Virus record (IMG/VR): IMGVR_UViG_3300030012_001576
Coordinates: 1-29,764 of that record
Direction: 5' to 3' (one strand)
DNA: 29,764 nucleotides
Origin: a virus
Shown here: one piece after another, positions 8,349 to 16,117 of the stretch
Position numbering within the stretch: the first letter of the stretch is position 1
Layout: every line of letters begins with the position of its first letter
Translations under genes and position numbers: made by a program
The notes under the pieces: generated by a model
Told to the model about the DNA's origin: nothing
The model's input: the letters and a program-made list of their open reading frames with translations, nothing else
The model's database searches: none

Positions 8349-8957
8349 TTATAAACTCTCTATTACATCGAACTCATAATTAAATAATAAGTTTCCATCC
8401 TTATCGTTTTGCCCTGTTGCGAACTCTTGAACGTCACTCCTAAGGTGGACTGTAAAAGGCACTGAATCATAGGTGACCGCACTATTATCCGCTAGTGCTT
8501 CTCTAAGGGGTGGTTCTATTGTGACTGTTGACGCATTACTGGATGACGTTGCATCTTCAACCACCATATAAACTTTATCGTGAGCAAACTTGATAAAATC
8601 ACCCGCTTTAAGTCTACCCGCACCATCACCCGCAAACCCATCTATGGCTATCGTTGTGTCAGCGACTGCATGAACACCATTAACTAACAAAGTTCCTGTT
8701 TCGTTGCCCTGTGCGTTTAGATAGCTTGGGAAGGTGACTGTAAAATTATCTTTTCTGTTTCTCTGCTTCATTATAAAAGCCATCACAGGTGCAAAGTCTG
8801 CCCTAGTCATGGGAGGATATGAAAGAGTAAAACTAAAGCGTTGACCTTGCACTTGTCTTCTAAATGTCTTCCCACTATCTGTTTCACTGAACAAAGTCTT
8901 TTGATTGCTCTTAATATTGATAGCTGTAAAATCTGTTTTTGGTAAAGCTCCACTCAT
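8349..8957 (-). CDS. Minor / distal tail protein
   Basis: The 202-aa protein is beta-rich, with RRQVQGQRFSFTLSYPPMTR (about 33-52), a segment typical of phage distal tail or baseplate ring subunits, and then the helix FAPVMAFIMKQRNRKDNFTV. A central GDFIKFAHDKVYMVVEDA strand pair (about 117-134) looks like a small embedded beta domain, and the protein ends in FNYEFDVIESL. It starts in an ATGA overlap with the tape measure gene, the place of the distal tail protein in siphoviruses. The role as a tube-end ring or tape-measure plug is inferred from position. Confidence 0.68.
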   Translation of the reverse strand: MSGALPKTDFTAINIKSNQKTLFSETDSGKTFRRQVQGQRFSFTLSYPPMTRADFAPVMAFIMKQRNRKDNFTVTFPSYLNAQGNETGTLLVNGVHAVADTTIAIDGFAGDGAGRLKAGDFIKFAHDKVYMVVEDATSSSNASTVTIEPPLREALADNSAVTYDSVPFTVHLRSDVQEFATGQNDKDGNLLFNYEFDVIESL

Positions 8958-10936
8958 ACGACTGCCATCTTACCCTTTTCATTCATTGCACTATTAATAA
9001 GGTTTACTATTACACCCCGACTGTTAACTAACAGTTCATTGAACCCTCTGGCATCCACAGTATTGATATTGAAATTCACTGTTACTTGTTTGCCCATACC
9101 CAGTTTATCGTTTGGCACTATTGTCCCGGCTTGGTCTGGAACAAAGAGTTCTGCACCCTTTTCACCCACGATGCTTGGTCTGCCTACTGGCGGTCTACCG
9201 CCTTTTTCAAACCCTCTAATTCTGTTTATGATACCAGCTCCAAAGGCTATAGCACCACCCACAGCAACCACATTGAATGGGAAGGGAATAGAAGCGAAAG
9301 TTTTCATAGCACCTTCATATAAACTAATCATGGATTTCTTTATGGCATCTGCTTTAAACATTGCCATTCCTTTTTCAAAAGCATTTTGTATTGCTTGCCC
9401 TATTAGCATTTCAACAGTTTTTCTAACAATGAAGGTTGATAAATCTTGAAAGCTTAGTTTTCCTGTCATAACGAAATCAGTTAATGATTGTTTCAATCCC
9501 TCAAATGTTCCCTTTCCTATATCTTGTATTTCTTGAAACATCTCTTTTTGTGTAGAAAAAGCATCGGTAAAGCCTTTTTTGAAATTTGCATAAACAGTAG
9601 TTAATTTTTCTATTTCGTCTTTTTGCCCTTTGGTTTTTTTCGTCACTTCATCCATTCCAACCGATATAGCTTCTAAAGGAACAGCCAAATAAGCCGTTTC
9701 TAATTCATGTAACATATTTTTTAGAGCTTCCATCTCTTGAGTGTTTAAATCGGCAAACTGCAGTTGATTTTTCATATCTTCCATCAACGCCCTATAGGAT
9801 TCATGAACTGCATCAAAACCTTTGACCCCATTATGTTCAAACATTTTAAATTGGTCTTTTATAATATCCATTTCGGCACGGAAATCCTCTATGCCTCTTG
9901 GCTGTTCAAACATTTCAAACATTTTATCTAATGCACCAGTGGCTTCGGCAACGGCTAAACCTACTCCCGCTAAAATACCTATCACAGTAGTTTTAGACAC
10001 TCTTGAGAAAGCAATCATAGCAACTCTAACCCGACCGATAGCAATAGCAAGATTTAGGAAAGATGTTGTAATTTTTGCAACCACAATACCCATGCCAATA
10101 GCTTTTAAGGTTTCAAAGTTTTCCGCTATTATCTTTATGCCTTTACCAACAGTTATAACAGCGTTTGATAAACCTTTTCCTATGGCTTTTGCTACACTAT
10201 CAATGGTTTCTTCATTTTCCTGTAAGGCTTTATCTAAAGCACCGAATTCTTGTTTTAGACCCACTAAAAATTCTTCTGCGACCGCCTTTTGAAAGCTAAA
10301 TATTTTATCGCCTATCATCGACAGTGTTCCAGTAAATGTCTGTGCTAAATCATCTGTCGCACCCGCAAACCTTCCACCTTTTCCAAACACTCGTTCAAAT
10401 GCTTCTGCTGTTTCTTCTGCAGTGACTGTTGCTCCGGCTTTGAAACCTAATAAATCTCTAACACCTCGTTCTCTGAAAATGTCCGCACTTGCAACACCCG
10501 CAGAGAATGACCTTTGTATTTGTTCAGCTGTGGTCTGAAAGTCCAACCCGGTGACACTTGCCACGTTTCCTGTTATCTCTAATATTTTCGCTAACTCTTT
10601 TGAGTCCTTTGCAACGACAGCAAGGTTTCCCGCACCCGCCTGTATTTGCTCTAAGCTAAATGGCACTTTGGAGGCAAACTTTGACATCACATCAAATGCC
10701 TTTGCACCCTCTTCCACGCTTCCAAAAAGAAACTTAAGTCTGATTTGTAAGGACTCAACTTGCCTACCAACATCAACAAAGGACTTTATAGCGACACCCG
10801 CACCAATACCAACTAATGCATTTCTTAAATTAAAAACCGATTGTTTAAGTTTATCAACGCCTGTTGTGGCTGACCTCATAGCTTGCCGGGTCTTATCCTT
10901 TGCTATAATGTCTATATTTACGTTTTTTGTTGCCAC
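8954..10936 (-). CDS. Tail tape measure protein
   Basis: The 660-aa protein has the hallmarks of a tape measure: a long helical N-terminus (KDKTRQAMRSATTGVDKLKQ), a domain at about 50-230 like that of lambda-type tape measures (SADIFRERGVRDLLGF), hydrophobic segments around 275-335 and 560-585 that could cross the host membrane, and a C-terminal KGGRPPVGRPSIVGEKGAELF tail region typical of the family. The start is GTG at 10936, whose G is shared with the stop of the frameshifted chaperone extension (TAGTG). Using the usual 0.15 nm per residue, the length would suggest a tail of about 100 nm. It guides tail length and takes part in DNA delivery. Confidence 0.92.
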   Translation of the reverse strand: MATKNVNIDIIAKDKTRQAMRSATTGVDKLKQSVFNLRNALVGIGAGVAIKSFVDVGRQVESLQIRLKFLFGSVEEGAKAFDVMSKFASKVPFSLEQIQAGAGNLAVVAKDSKELAKILEITGNVASVTGLDFQTTAEQIQRSFSAGVASADIFRERGVRDLLGFKAGATVTAEETAEAFERVFGKGGRFAGATDDLAQTFTGTLSMIGDKIFSFQKAVAEEFLVGLKQEFGALDKALQENEETIDSVAKAIGKGLSNAVITVGKGIKIIAENFETLKAIGMGIVVAKITTSFLNLAIAIGRVRVAMIAFSRVSKTTVIGILAGVGLAVAEATGALDKMFEMFEQPRGIEDFRAEMDIIKDQFKMFEHNGVKGFDAVHESYRALMEDMKNQLQFADLNTQEMEALKNMLHELETAYLAVPLEAISVGMDEVTKKTKGQKDEIEKLTTVYANFKKGFTDAFSTQKEMFQEIQDIGKGTFEGLKQSLTDFVMTGKLSFQDLSTFIVRKTVEMLIGQAIQNAFEKGMAMFKADAIKKSMISLYEGAMKTFASIPFPFNVVAVGGAIAFGAGIINRIRGFEKGGRPPVGRPSIVGEKGAELFVPDQAGTIVPNDKLGMGKQVTVNFNINTVDARGFNELLVNSRGVIVNLINSAMNEKGKMAVV

Positions 10937-11459
10937 TATCTACTTGCCTTTGCTAGTCTTTCTTGTCGTTCTCGTTCCTCATGTTGGATTTGAAAGTATG
11001 CAATCCACATATTAAATTCTTCAACGGACATTTGCAAGATTTCGGAAACTGTCTTATGTAGCTTTTCGGCTAAACCAAAGATATTATGTAACTCTACGTC
11101 ATTCTTCAGTTTTTTTTATAATCCTCAACGTCCTCATTTCCAGTTCCCATAATCTTTGTGGCAACGTCTGCTATTACATTTGTGTCAGCTTTTGTTTTGA
11201 AGGCAAGGATGTGGGTTGCATTAAACATCTTTTCGCCATCTTTTGTTAAGGCTTTTTCGATGATAACGTCAATGAGAACTAACAAATCTGTGTTTGTTGC
11301 ACCCTTAAATATCTTTTGTTTTTCAAGCATATTAAAAGGCTTTGTATAAATAGCCTTATCGCCTGTTAAACCCCACTCTGGAACTTCAATTATCTGTGTG
11401 TCTAGCTGACTAAAATGGTCACGAATACCATCAAAGTAGTCAATCTTTTCATCTGCCAT
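10936..11459 (-). CDS. Tail assembly chaperone, long form made by -1 frameshift
   Basis: After the zero-frame product, an overlapping frame continues without a stop from the slippery site to TAG at 10936. A -1 slip would add 57 residues to the 117-aa protein, giving about 174 aa. The extension has VELHNIFGLAEKLHKTVSEI, then MSVEEFNMWIAYFQI, then the charged HEERERQERLAKASR. This SxxEFxxWxAYFQ pattern followed by a charged tail is what the T part of lambda-type G/GT chaperones looks like. The extension cannot be a normal gene because it lacks a convincing start. It lies directly before the tape measure gene, as G-GT does in lambda. Function: keeping the tape measure soluble and recruiting tube subunits. 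Confidence 0.82.
11106..11459 (-). CDS. Tail assembly chaperone, short form (lambda gpG-like)
   Basis: The 117-aa zero-frame product lies between the tube protein and the tape measure, the position of lambda G. It has a short N-terminal helix, the DTQIIEVPEWGLTGDKAIYT strand region and a helical C-terminal half with LLVLIDVIIEKALTKDG, and ends in acidic VEDYKKN at the slippery site. The ATG at 11459 has no good Shine-Dalgarno; it starts five bases after the tube-protein stop and is probably translated by re-initiation. The sequence alone shows no homology I can name; the assignment rests on position and on the frameshift arrangement. Confidence 0.8.
   Translation of the reverse strand: MADEKIDYFDGIRDHFSQLDTQIIEVPEWGLTGDKAIYTKPFNMLEKQKIFKGATNTDLLVLIDVIIEKALTKDGEKMFNATHILAFKTKADTNVIADVATKIMGTGNEDVEDYKKN
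11109..11115 (-). promoter_or_regulatory. Programmed -1 ribosomal frameshift slippery site A AAA AAC
   Basis: On the minus strand the zero frame reads TAT AAA AAA AAC TGA. The last seven bases before TGA are A AAA AAC, a canonical X XXY YYZ slippery heptamer in the correct phase. A purine-rich GAGG lies a few bases upstream and may act as an internal stimulatory Shine-Dalgarno. A short TAGC/GCTA stem is the only downstream structure I could see. Confidence 0.85.
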
Positions 11460-11464
11460 TTAAC

Positions 11465-11851
11465 TTATACTGTGCCTATGGTAAGACCACCAGTTCCTTG
11501 TAATGAGACAGTTCGAGTTGTTACACCATCTAATGTAACACCAACTGACATTCCAGTAACGATACCAGTTCCAGAAAACTTTCTATCTCCAGATGCACTT
11601 CCTTCTGGCATGAACTCAAAACTTGCACTTGTGCCTTGCACTAATGTTGTTTGACCGCTGTCAGTTTCATCAAAGTTCATATCTATAGTCGCTGTAAACG
11701 TACCCCTTCCGACTAGATAAGACTTCATGGAACTTCCTAGTGCTGTATCCTCAACAACGTCGTGGGTAGTGTCGACAGTGAAGCCTGTGGCGTTTCCGAT
11801 GTTAGTTCCACCAACATGTACAACCCCTTCTTTTCCGTGATGTGTAGCCAT
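11465..11851 (-). CDS. Major tail (tube) protein
   Basis: The 128-aa protein begins MATHHGKEGVVHVGGTNIGN and continues with TGFTVDTTHDVVEDTALGSS, FTATIDMNFDETDSGQ and a C-terminal GVTLDGVTTRTVSLQGTGGL. These alternating strands with the central D-T-A-x-G turn are typical of tube subunits with the lambda gpV / T6SS Hcp-like fold that stack as hexameric rings. It lies between the small completion genes and the chaperone pair, the expected order. It is short for the family, with no extra immunoglobulin-like domain. Confidence 0.83.
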   Translation of the reverse strand: MATHHGKEGVVHVGGTNIGNATGFTVDTTHDVVEDTALGSSMKSYLVGRGTFTATIDMNFDETDSGQTTLVQGTSASFEFMPEGSASGDRKFSGTGIVTGMSVGVTLDGVTTRTVSLQGTGGLTIGTV

Positions 11852-11855
11852 TTAT

Positions 11856-12005
11856 TTACTCCTTTTCTTCTTTAGGTTTTTCGGCTTTTTTAGAAACCGC
11901 CTTCTCATCATGTACTTTATAACCATTTTTTTCAAAATGCTCTACATAATCTTCAGAACATTTTATTACACTTTCGCCTTTTTTCATAGTCACATTTTTA
12001 GCCAT
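11856..12005 (-). CDS. Small charged protein between tail terminator and tube genes
   Basis: A 49-aa frame starts with ATG at 12005, overlapping the preceding stop as TGATG, and ends four bases before the tube gene. The sequence begins MAKNVTMKKGESVIKCSEDY and has the phrase HFEKNGYKVHDE followed by a Lys/Glu/Ala-rich tail (KKAEKPKEEKE). A domain-like first half with a charged tail resembles short head-tail region proteins that I recall in many phages, some written with a Gly-Tyr/Lys motif. It fills what would otherwise be a 150-base hole in a tightly packed operon, and its coupling overlap supports it. Confidence 0.75.
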   Translation of the reverse strand: MAKNVTMKKGESVIKCSEDYVEHFEKNGYKVHDEKAVSKKAEKPKEEKE

Positions 12006-12448
12006 CATGCACTCCCTCTTGTAAATTCATATATAACCCTTGCAGTCATTCGCACTCCACCATAAGGATATATTGTACCCTCGTCGGTAGAAGCCTCAAC
12101 AATTTGAGTATCTATAGCATTTCCATTTCTTGTTATATCATTATCGAGAGTTTCTTCAACCACTTCTATAATTTGGTTTCTAACTGTATCTATATTTGAG
12201 TCTGTCCCTTTGCCAAAGGCAACAATCAGAAAGTCTATCGTGCCTCTATATGTTCCCGCTCCTGTATCGCCAATGCTTGAAACCTCTCTTGTTTCATCAC
12301 CCGATTGAATAAACAGTGCCGGGAACTGTGCATCAGAGAGTTCCTCAACCTCAAATGGCTCTCGGGTTATTTTTTTAAACTCAATAGGACTGGTGACCGC
12401 ATCAAGCTTAGTTATTATGTCTCCGGCTATGCTTTCTCTTTTGCTCAT
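12005..12448 (-). CDS. Putative tail terminator protein
   Basis: The 147-aa protein resembles minor tail proteins of the tail-terminator type: an N-terminal helix (SIAGDIITKLDAV), the EPFEVEELSDAQFPALFIQSG strand-turn, a central strand pair (TIDFLIVAFGKG), a helix (TVRNQIIEVVEETL) and the final MTARVIYEF strand. That alpha-beta order and the Y-E-F ending match lambda gpU-like proteins and their relatives that cap the tube at the head end. It overlaps the upstream gene by ATGA and lies just before the tube cluster. Assignment by fold pattern and position. Confidence 0.7.
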   Translation of the reverse strand: MSKRESIAGDIITKLDAVTSPIEFKKITREPFEVEELSDAQFPALFIQSGDETREVSSIGDTGAGTYRGTIDFLIVAFGKGTDSNIDTVRNQIIEVVEETLDNDITRNGNAIDTQIVEASTDEGTIYPYGGVRMTARVIYEFTRGSA

Positions 12449-12915
12449 AGTCTCATTTCTTTAAAATAAAAACTTGCGAACTCATCTTTAATTTTGTCTT
12501 CTTCTCTGTCACCGATTGCGAAAAAAGGTCTTCTGGTTTTTCTTTTTCCAACACCTAAAGTGTCGTGACGAAAGGCTATCTGTTCTCTTTCTTTATTAGT
12601 GAAAAGCAAGGTGTTCTTAAATCCATTTTGTCTGAAATCCAAACTTCGGAACATTTGCCCGGTGTCAGTTAAGTCAACAAATGCTGTCTGCCTACCTTTT
12701 TTTCTTCTGAGTTGAGCTGATTTTTTTGTGTATGGTATAAACCTACCACCATCTGGCTTTTGACCACTTTGCGTTCTTTTTGTAATCATAAGGATAGCCA
12801 TGTTAGAAACTCTGTTAAGACCCTTTTTTATAACTGCTTTTTGCTTTCTTGATATCCTTTTTAGAAAGTTTGTGAGTTCGATGCTGTTCACATCTACTTT
12901 TACATCAACTGCCAT
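12445..12915 (-). CDS. Head-tail joining / tail completion protein (HK97 gp10 or gpS-like)
   Basis: The 156-aa basic protein has an N-terminal LTNFLKRISRKQKAVIKKGLN helix, the pattern of the HK97 gp10 / phage virion morphogenesis family, followed by TKRTQSGQKPDGGRF and the Y-x-x-x-S/A-x-x-x-R-x-K region, then FVDLTDTGQMFRSL. The motif TGxMxxSL followed by strands and the RPFFAIGDRE phrase near the C-terminus are characteristic. Such proteins complete the connector or tail. Its start overlaps the preceding stop as TGATG and its end overlaps the terminator candidate as ATGA. Confidence 0.8.
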   Translation of the reverse strand: MAVDVKVDVNSIELTNFLKRISRKQKAVIKKGLNRVSNMAILMITKRTQSGQKPDGGRFIPYTKKSAQLRRKKGRQTAFVDLTDTGQMFRSLDFRQNGFKNTLLFTNKEREQIAFRHDTLGVGKRKTRRPFFAIGDREEDKIKDEFASFYFKEMRL

Positions 12916-13391
12916 CAGCGAACTAATCTCAAATGATGAATTGGCTCTTTTTCGGAGTCTGATACAGTTCCACCACCATCTTCATCGTATTCAACCCCAT
13001 CTCTGAGTATCGCTTGAAACTCCTCTTCATATCGGTCTCGGTAGAAATCTATCTGAACTTGAAATGCATCTTTGCCCTCGCCTGTGTCCGGGTCACGCCA
13101 TTTCGTTAGAATAGGATAAACATATTTCCATAGGCATAGATAAACCACTGATTGTGTCCATTGTGAGTCTGTGAGTTTAGAACTATCCATTTCAACAGAT
13201 GTTATCTTAGTGATGTCCTTATAGCGAACAGTGTGCCTGTATCTTTCCCACCATTCTTCTCTGACACGTCTTAAAACATCATTTTCAGCAAACTGTAATT
13301 GGTCTGCGAAATCTGTCACCCCGAAACCCAAAATATCTGGTTGTATTTTCTGCAGACTGGTGTTGGCAACGTTAAATTCGTTTGTAGCCAT
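12915..13391 (-). CDS. Head-tail connector / adaptor protein
   Basis: The 158-aa protein is predicted mostly helical, with FADQLQFAENDVLRRVREEW, LTDSQWTQSVVYLCLWKYVY (about 75-94) and FQVQIDFYRDRYEEEFQAIL helices, and an acidic DEDGGGTVSDSE loop near the end. The helical bundle and its place after capsid and before the gp10-like gene fit the gp6/gp15-type adaptor that binds under the portal. The centre is rich in Trp and Tyr. Starts with an overlapping TAATG to the previous small gene. Confidence 0.65.
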   Translation of the reverse strand: MATNEFNVANTSLQKIQPDILGFGVTDFADQLQFAENDVLRRVREEWWERYRHTVRYKDITKITSVEMDSSKLTDSQWTQSVVYLCLWKYVYPILTKWRDPDTGEGKDAFQVQIDFYRDRYEEEFQAILRDGVEYDEDGGGTVSDSEKEPIHHLRLVR

Positions 13392-13582
13392 TAGTCAGCC
13401 TTTTTTGTTTTCTTAGGCTTTGGTTCTTCTTCCATCACTGGCTTTGGTTCTGCTTTGGGTGCTTTTGGTTTACCTTCATCAAGTGTCCACCCTCGCAAAC
13501 CCCAAATGTTGATATTGTTTTCGTAATCCACTCTTCGTCTTTCGATTACTCTATCGCCTTTAACAAGCTTGACCATTTCCAT
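13391..13582 (-). CDS. Small basic/proline-rich protein after the capsid gene
   Basis: A 63-aa protein: an N-terminal half of charged strands (MEMVKLVKGDRVIERRRVD) with NINIWGLRGWTLDEG, and a C-terminal half of Lys, Pro, Ala and Glu repeats (KPKAPKAEPKPVMEEEPKPK). A short folded head with a low-complexity tail is often seen in head-tail region proteins. The position is just downstream of the capsid gene's terminator, the first gene of the connector block. Function unknown. Confidence 0.65.
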   Translation of the reverse strand: MEMVKLVKGDRVIERRRVDYENNINIWGLRGWTLDEGKPKAPKAEPKPVMEEEPKPKKTKKAD

Positions 13583-13595
13583 AATTATTGTCCCT

Positions 13596-13622
13596 TAAAA
13601 ATAAGGGGTGGTTTCCCACCCC
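13596..13622 (-). terminator. Rho-independent terminator after the major capsid gene
   Basis: On the minus strand a perfect 7-bp stem GGGGTGG / CCACCCC encloses a GAAA tetraloop and is followed directly by TTATTTTTA. It begins 8 bases after the capsid stop. The stem is the most GC-rich hairpin seen between genes in this window. Confidence 0.88.
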
Positions 13623-13629
13623 ATAGTTA

Positions 13630-14469
13630 TTATGTAGCTAGTGTGTCAGCTGTTAACTTAACTCCATAAGAATCATGGATTTCACTAACTCCATACACGG
13701 CAGTAGCAACAATTTCATCTGCTCTTAATGAAGCATCTCTTTGTGTTTCAAGCTTGAGGTCTTGCATCATTGCTAATGCAAGAGCGTCTTGAGAGAAAAC
13801 ACCACCGATTGAGTCATCAGAACCATCCACAGATATGTTTGAGGATTCGAATATCTGAACACCCGCAATCGTTCCAACAAAACCACTTCTCATGGCTTCG
13901 TTTGACAGTTCGGTATCTCTACCAACAAAGGTGTTTGTCAAAGACTTCTTTACGTTGAATATCTGCTTCGGGTGAAAGACACCATAGTAAGGAGCGGGAG
14001 CGTTTGCTGTTCTAAGCTCTGCACTTGCTTCAAAGATGTCTTGAACTGTTAATTCTTGACCCGCACCACCCGCTTTCTCTGTGGAAAAGCCTGTGAACAG
14101 TGCTGATAAGTCTGCATCTACTTTTCTAGCGATTGCCTCACCAAATAATCTACCAATGTCACCCGCAACGTTTCTGGATGCTGAGTTTCTTGCTAAATCA
14201 GTTAAGGTTGTCATCACACCAACTTCACTGGCTGTTATAGTCACAGAGGTCGGGTTGACGGCTGTATTTGATAGGTCAGTTGCCTCGTTTACCGCTGATG
14301 CTGATACTGTTGCATAGATTGGTACTTCAACAGACTTACCACCACCCGCTATTGTGTAGTTTCGGACAAGGTTTCTCATGATTGACTGTTCGCTTGCTAC
14401 GAACAATGCTTCTGCTACGATTTCGGTGTAGAGTTCCGAAATGGTACTACTGGTTGTTTCATTTGCCAT
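13630..14469 (-). CDS. Major capsid protein (HK97 fold)
   Basis: The 279-aa protein has the HK97-type layout: a short N-terminal helix (ISELYTEIVAEALFVASEQS), an E-loop-like strand region, then VEVPIYATVSASAVNEATDL, the P-domain spine helix region with DLSALFTGFS, and A-domain strands ending in the ATAVYGVSEIHDSYGVKLTAD C-terminus typical of the family in environmental siphophages. It is compact and has no N-terminal delta (scaffold) domain, in agreement with a separate scaffold gene upstream. The gene has a strong AGGAGTAA ribosome site and its own terminator. Hexamers and pentamers build the icosahedral shell. Confidence 0.9.
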   Translation of the reverse strand: MANETTSSTISELYTEIVAEALFVASEQSIMRNLVRNYTIAGGGKSVEVPIYATVSASAVNEATDLSNTAVNPTSVTITASEVGVMTTLTDLARNSASRNVAGDIGRLFGEAIARKVDADLSALFTGFSTEKAGGAGQELTVQDIFEASAELRTANAPAPYYGVFHPKQIFNVKKSLTNTFVGRDTELSNEAMRSGFVGTIAGVQIFESSNISVDGSDDSIGGVFSQDALALAMMQDLKLETQRDASLRADEIVATAVYGVSEIHDSYGVKLTADTLAT

Positions 14470-14494
14470 TGTTTACTCCTTTAAATAAAACAAA

Positions 14495-15205
14495 TTAAGG
14501 GTTTGAGTTAATAACTCGAGGTTTTGAATCTCTCTGCCTTTTATACTCGGCATACCTTTTTCTGTCCTCCGGGTTATTAAAATTTAATTCACTCAAATTT
14601 AAAGGCTTACTGAGTTCTTGCCTATCCACATTTGACACTGAGCCAGAACCGCTTGGGGTTGCTGAAACAAAGTGCGGGTTTTGTGTTAAGAACTCTTGGA
14701 CTAATTCGTCAGTCGTTAAGAGTTCCCCCGATTGATTGTATCTTGGCAGTCCGCTTTTGTCTAGAATTTCTACGTTTCCGCTTTCATTTAGCTTTATGTT
14801 ATTTTTTAAAAGTTCCACCACCTGGTCTGGATTGATTGCTTTATTTCTGGATGCAGAGGACAATAAAGACTTATTTATCTTTATATCTCTCAACTGATTT
14901 TGTAGCTCTTGCTTTTCTTTTGTGAACTCTTGAGTCTTATTTTTAAGGATTTCCTCAAACTCGCCTCTCTGAATCCTCTGCTTTTCTTCCGCTTCTTTTT
15001 GACTTTTAACAGCGTTCACTGCGACCTCTAAATCATCCACCCCGAGTTTTTTATACATCGAGCCTCTTTCTTTAGCCAAGCGTCGCTCAACAATATTGTT
15101 TACTTCCTCTTGTGTGAAAGAATGAGTCTTGGGTTGCTCTTGCTCAATTGGTTTTTCTTCTTCTTGGGTTTCTGTAGTTTGTTCTACTTGATTTTCTTCA
15201 GCCAT
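14495..15205 (-). CDS. Capsid scaffolding protein
   Basis: The 236-aa protein is hydrophilic and mostly helical. It begins with an acidic Gln/Glu stretch (EENQVEQTTETQEEEKPIEQ), then carries SFTQEEVNNIVERRLAKERG, a phrase common to phage scaffolding proteins, followed by a long coiled coil (about 70-115) and a C-terminal basic end (KRYAEYKRQRDSKPRV) of the kind that contacts the capsid. It lies immediately upstream of the capsid gene with 25 bases between them. No protease domain is visible here or nearby, so the scaffold may leave the prohead intact or be cut by a host enzyme. Confidence 0.85.
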   Translation of the reverse strand: MAEENQVEQTTETQEEEKPIEQEQPKTHSFTQEEVNNIVERRLAKERGSMYKKLGVDDLEVAVNAVKSQKEAEEKQRIQRGEFEEILKNKTQEFTKEKQELQNQLRDIKINKSLLSSASRNKAINPDQVVELLKNNIKLNESGNVEILDKSGLPRYNQSGELLTTDELVQEFLTQNPHFVSATPSGSGSVSNVDRQELSKPLNLSELNFNNPEDRKRYAEYKRQRDSKPRVINSNP

Positions 15206-15214
15206 TTCTTACTC

Positions 15215-16117
15215 CTATATATCCCAGTTAGGGTTGGTTGGAATCCAAGTGTGTCGGCATCGATATCCACCTCTAACGATGAATGGGTCTCCTGTGGACT
15301 TGCCTTGCCACCCTTGATTGTTCCAAATATCCCGAATTTCTTTTTCGGTTAATGTTTTGTTTAACATATTCCTACAGAAAGGTCTACTGTCTCTTACTAA
15401 CGTGCCTGTGTAAGTGAAATGCTCTAATCCACTGGCTTTTGCTTTGGCAACAGTGAACTGTCCGTGAAACTGCATCACAGAGTCGTGAGCTATCTGTCCG
15501 GCATATCTTCTGAGGTTGTTCCCGGCTCTATCACTTGCATATTGTGTCTGAAGCTTTCTGATGGCATCCTCCACCCGGCTTTTCATTGATGCTTTGTATT
15601 TGTTTTCATTAATAAAGTCTACTAGCTCATTTATCTCTGCTGAATTTGACCTTTTATAAACGCCATTTATGTGTGACCTTATATTGCTGACCATATCATC
15701 AAAGGGTCGACCCGCAATCACGCTTTGATATACCTCATCATTGATGACCTTTAAAAACCTCTCAGCTATATCCTCAAAACCGCTAAAGGCTTGATATTTA
15801 AGGGCATTGATGGTTTGCAAGTCTATATCTGTCAAATTTTTAAATTTTGCCGGGATGGGCATCTCACCAAAGGTGTCTAATACTTCTTTTGCAATCTTGT
15901 TATATTCTTCATTTATGATAGCATCTGCCTCTTCAAGGAAAACAGTCTCAATGAGGTTTCTAAGCTTTGGTTGGAGTTGAATTGCCAAGCGAACGGACAC
16001 CACGTCAACGTTCATTGATTTTGTGACCTCTTTGATAACATCCTCTTCAAGTTTATAGAGAACGTTAATCATCCTCTCCTCGTGTTGGTCAGCAAGTTTA
16101 TCGAGTATTCTTGACAT
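15215..16117 (-). CDS. MuF-like minor head protein
   Basis: I place the start at ATG 16117, which overlaps the preceding stop as TAATG, giving 300 aa; a GTG 24 bases further upstream extends the frame but has no ribosome site. The first 200 residues are helical. The C-terminal part (about 225-300) has the MuF signature: LEHFTYTGTLVRDSRPFCRN with the conserved D-x-R-x-x-C, then GDPFIVRGGYRCRHTWIP ending in the Cys-Arg-His pattern. MuF proteins are portal-associated minor head proteins that are injected or aid packaging. Here the gene follows the portal region, separated by three small basic genes. Confidence 0.85.
   Translation of the reverse strand: MSRILDKLADQHEERMINVLYKLEEDVIKEVTKSMNVDVVSVRLAIQLQPKLRNLIETVFLEEADAIINEEYNKIAKEVLDTFGEMPIPAKFKNLTDIDLQTINALKYQAFSGFEDIAERFLKVINDEVYQSVIAGRPFDDMVSNIRSHINGVYKRSNSAEINELVDFINENKYKASMKSRVEDAIRKLQTQYASDRAGNNLRRYAGQIAHDSVMQFHGQFTVAKAKASGLEHFTYTGTLVRDSRPFCRNMLNKTLTEKEIRDIWNNQGWQGKSTGDPFIVRGGYRCRHTWIPTNPNWDI

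Noticed and set aside
9039-10292. Long plus-strand open frames opposite the tape measure gene (for example 9039-9449 and 9822-10292)
   Set aside because: They are antisense to a clear tape measure protein, have no ribosome sites or recognisable domains, and their composition (runs of Pro, Ser, Ala, Phe) is that of reverse-frame readings.
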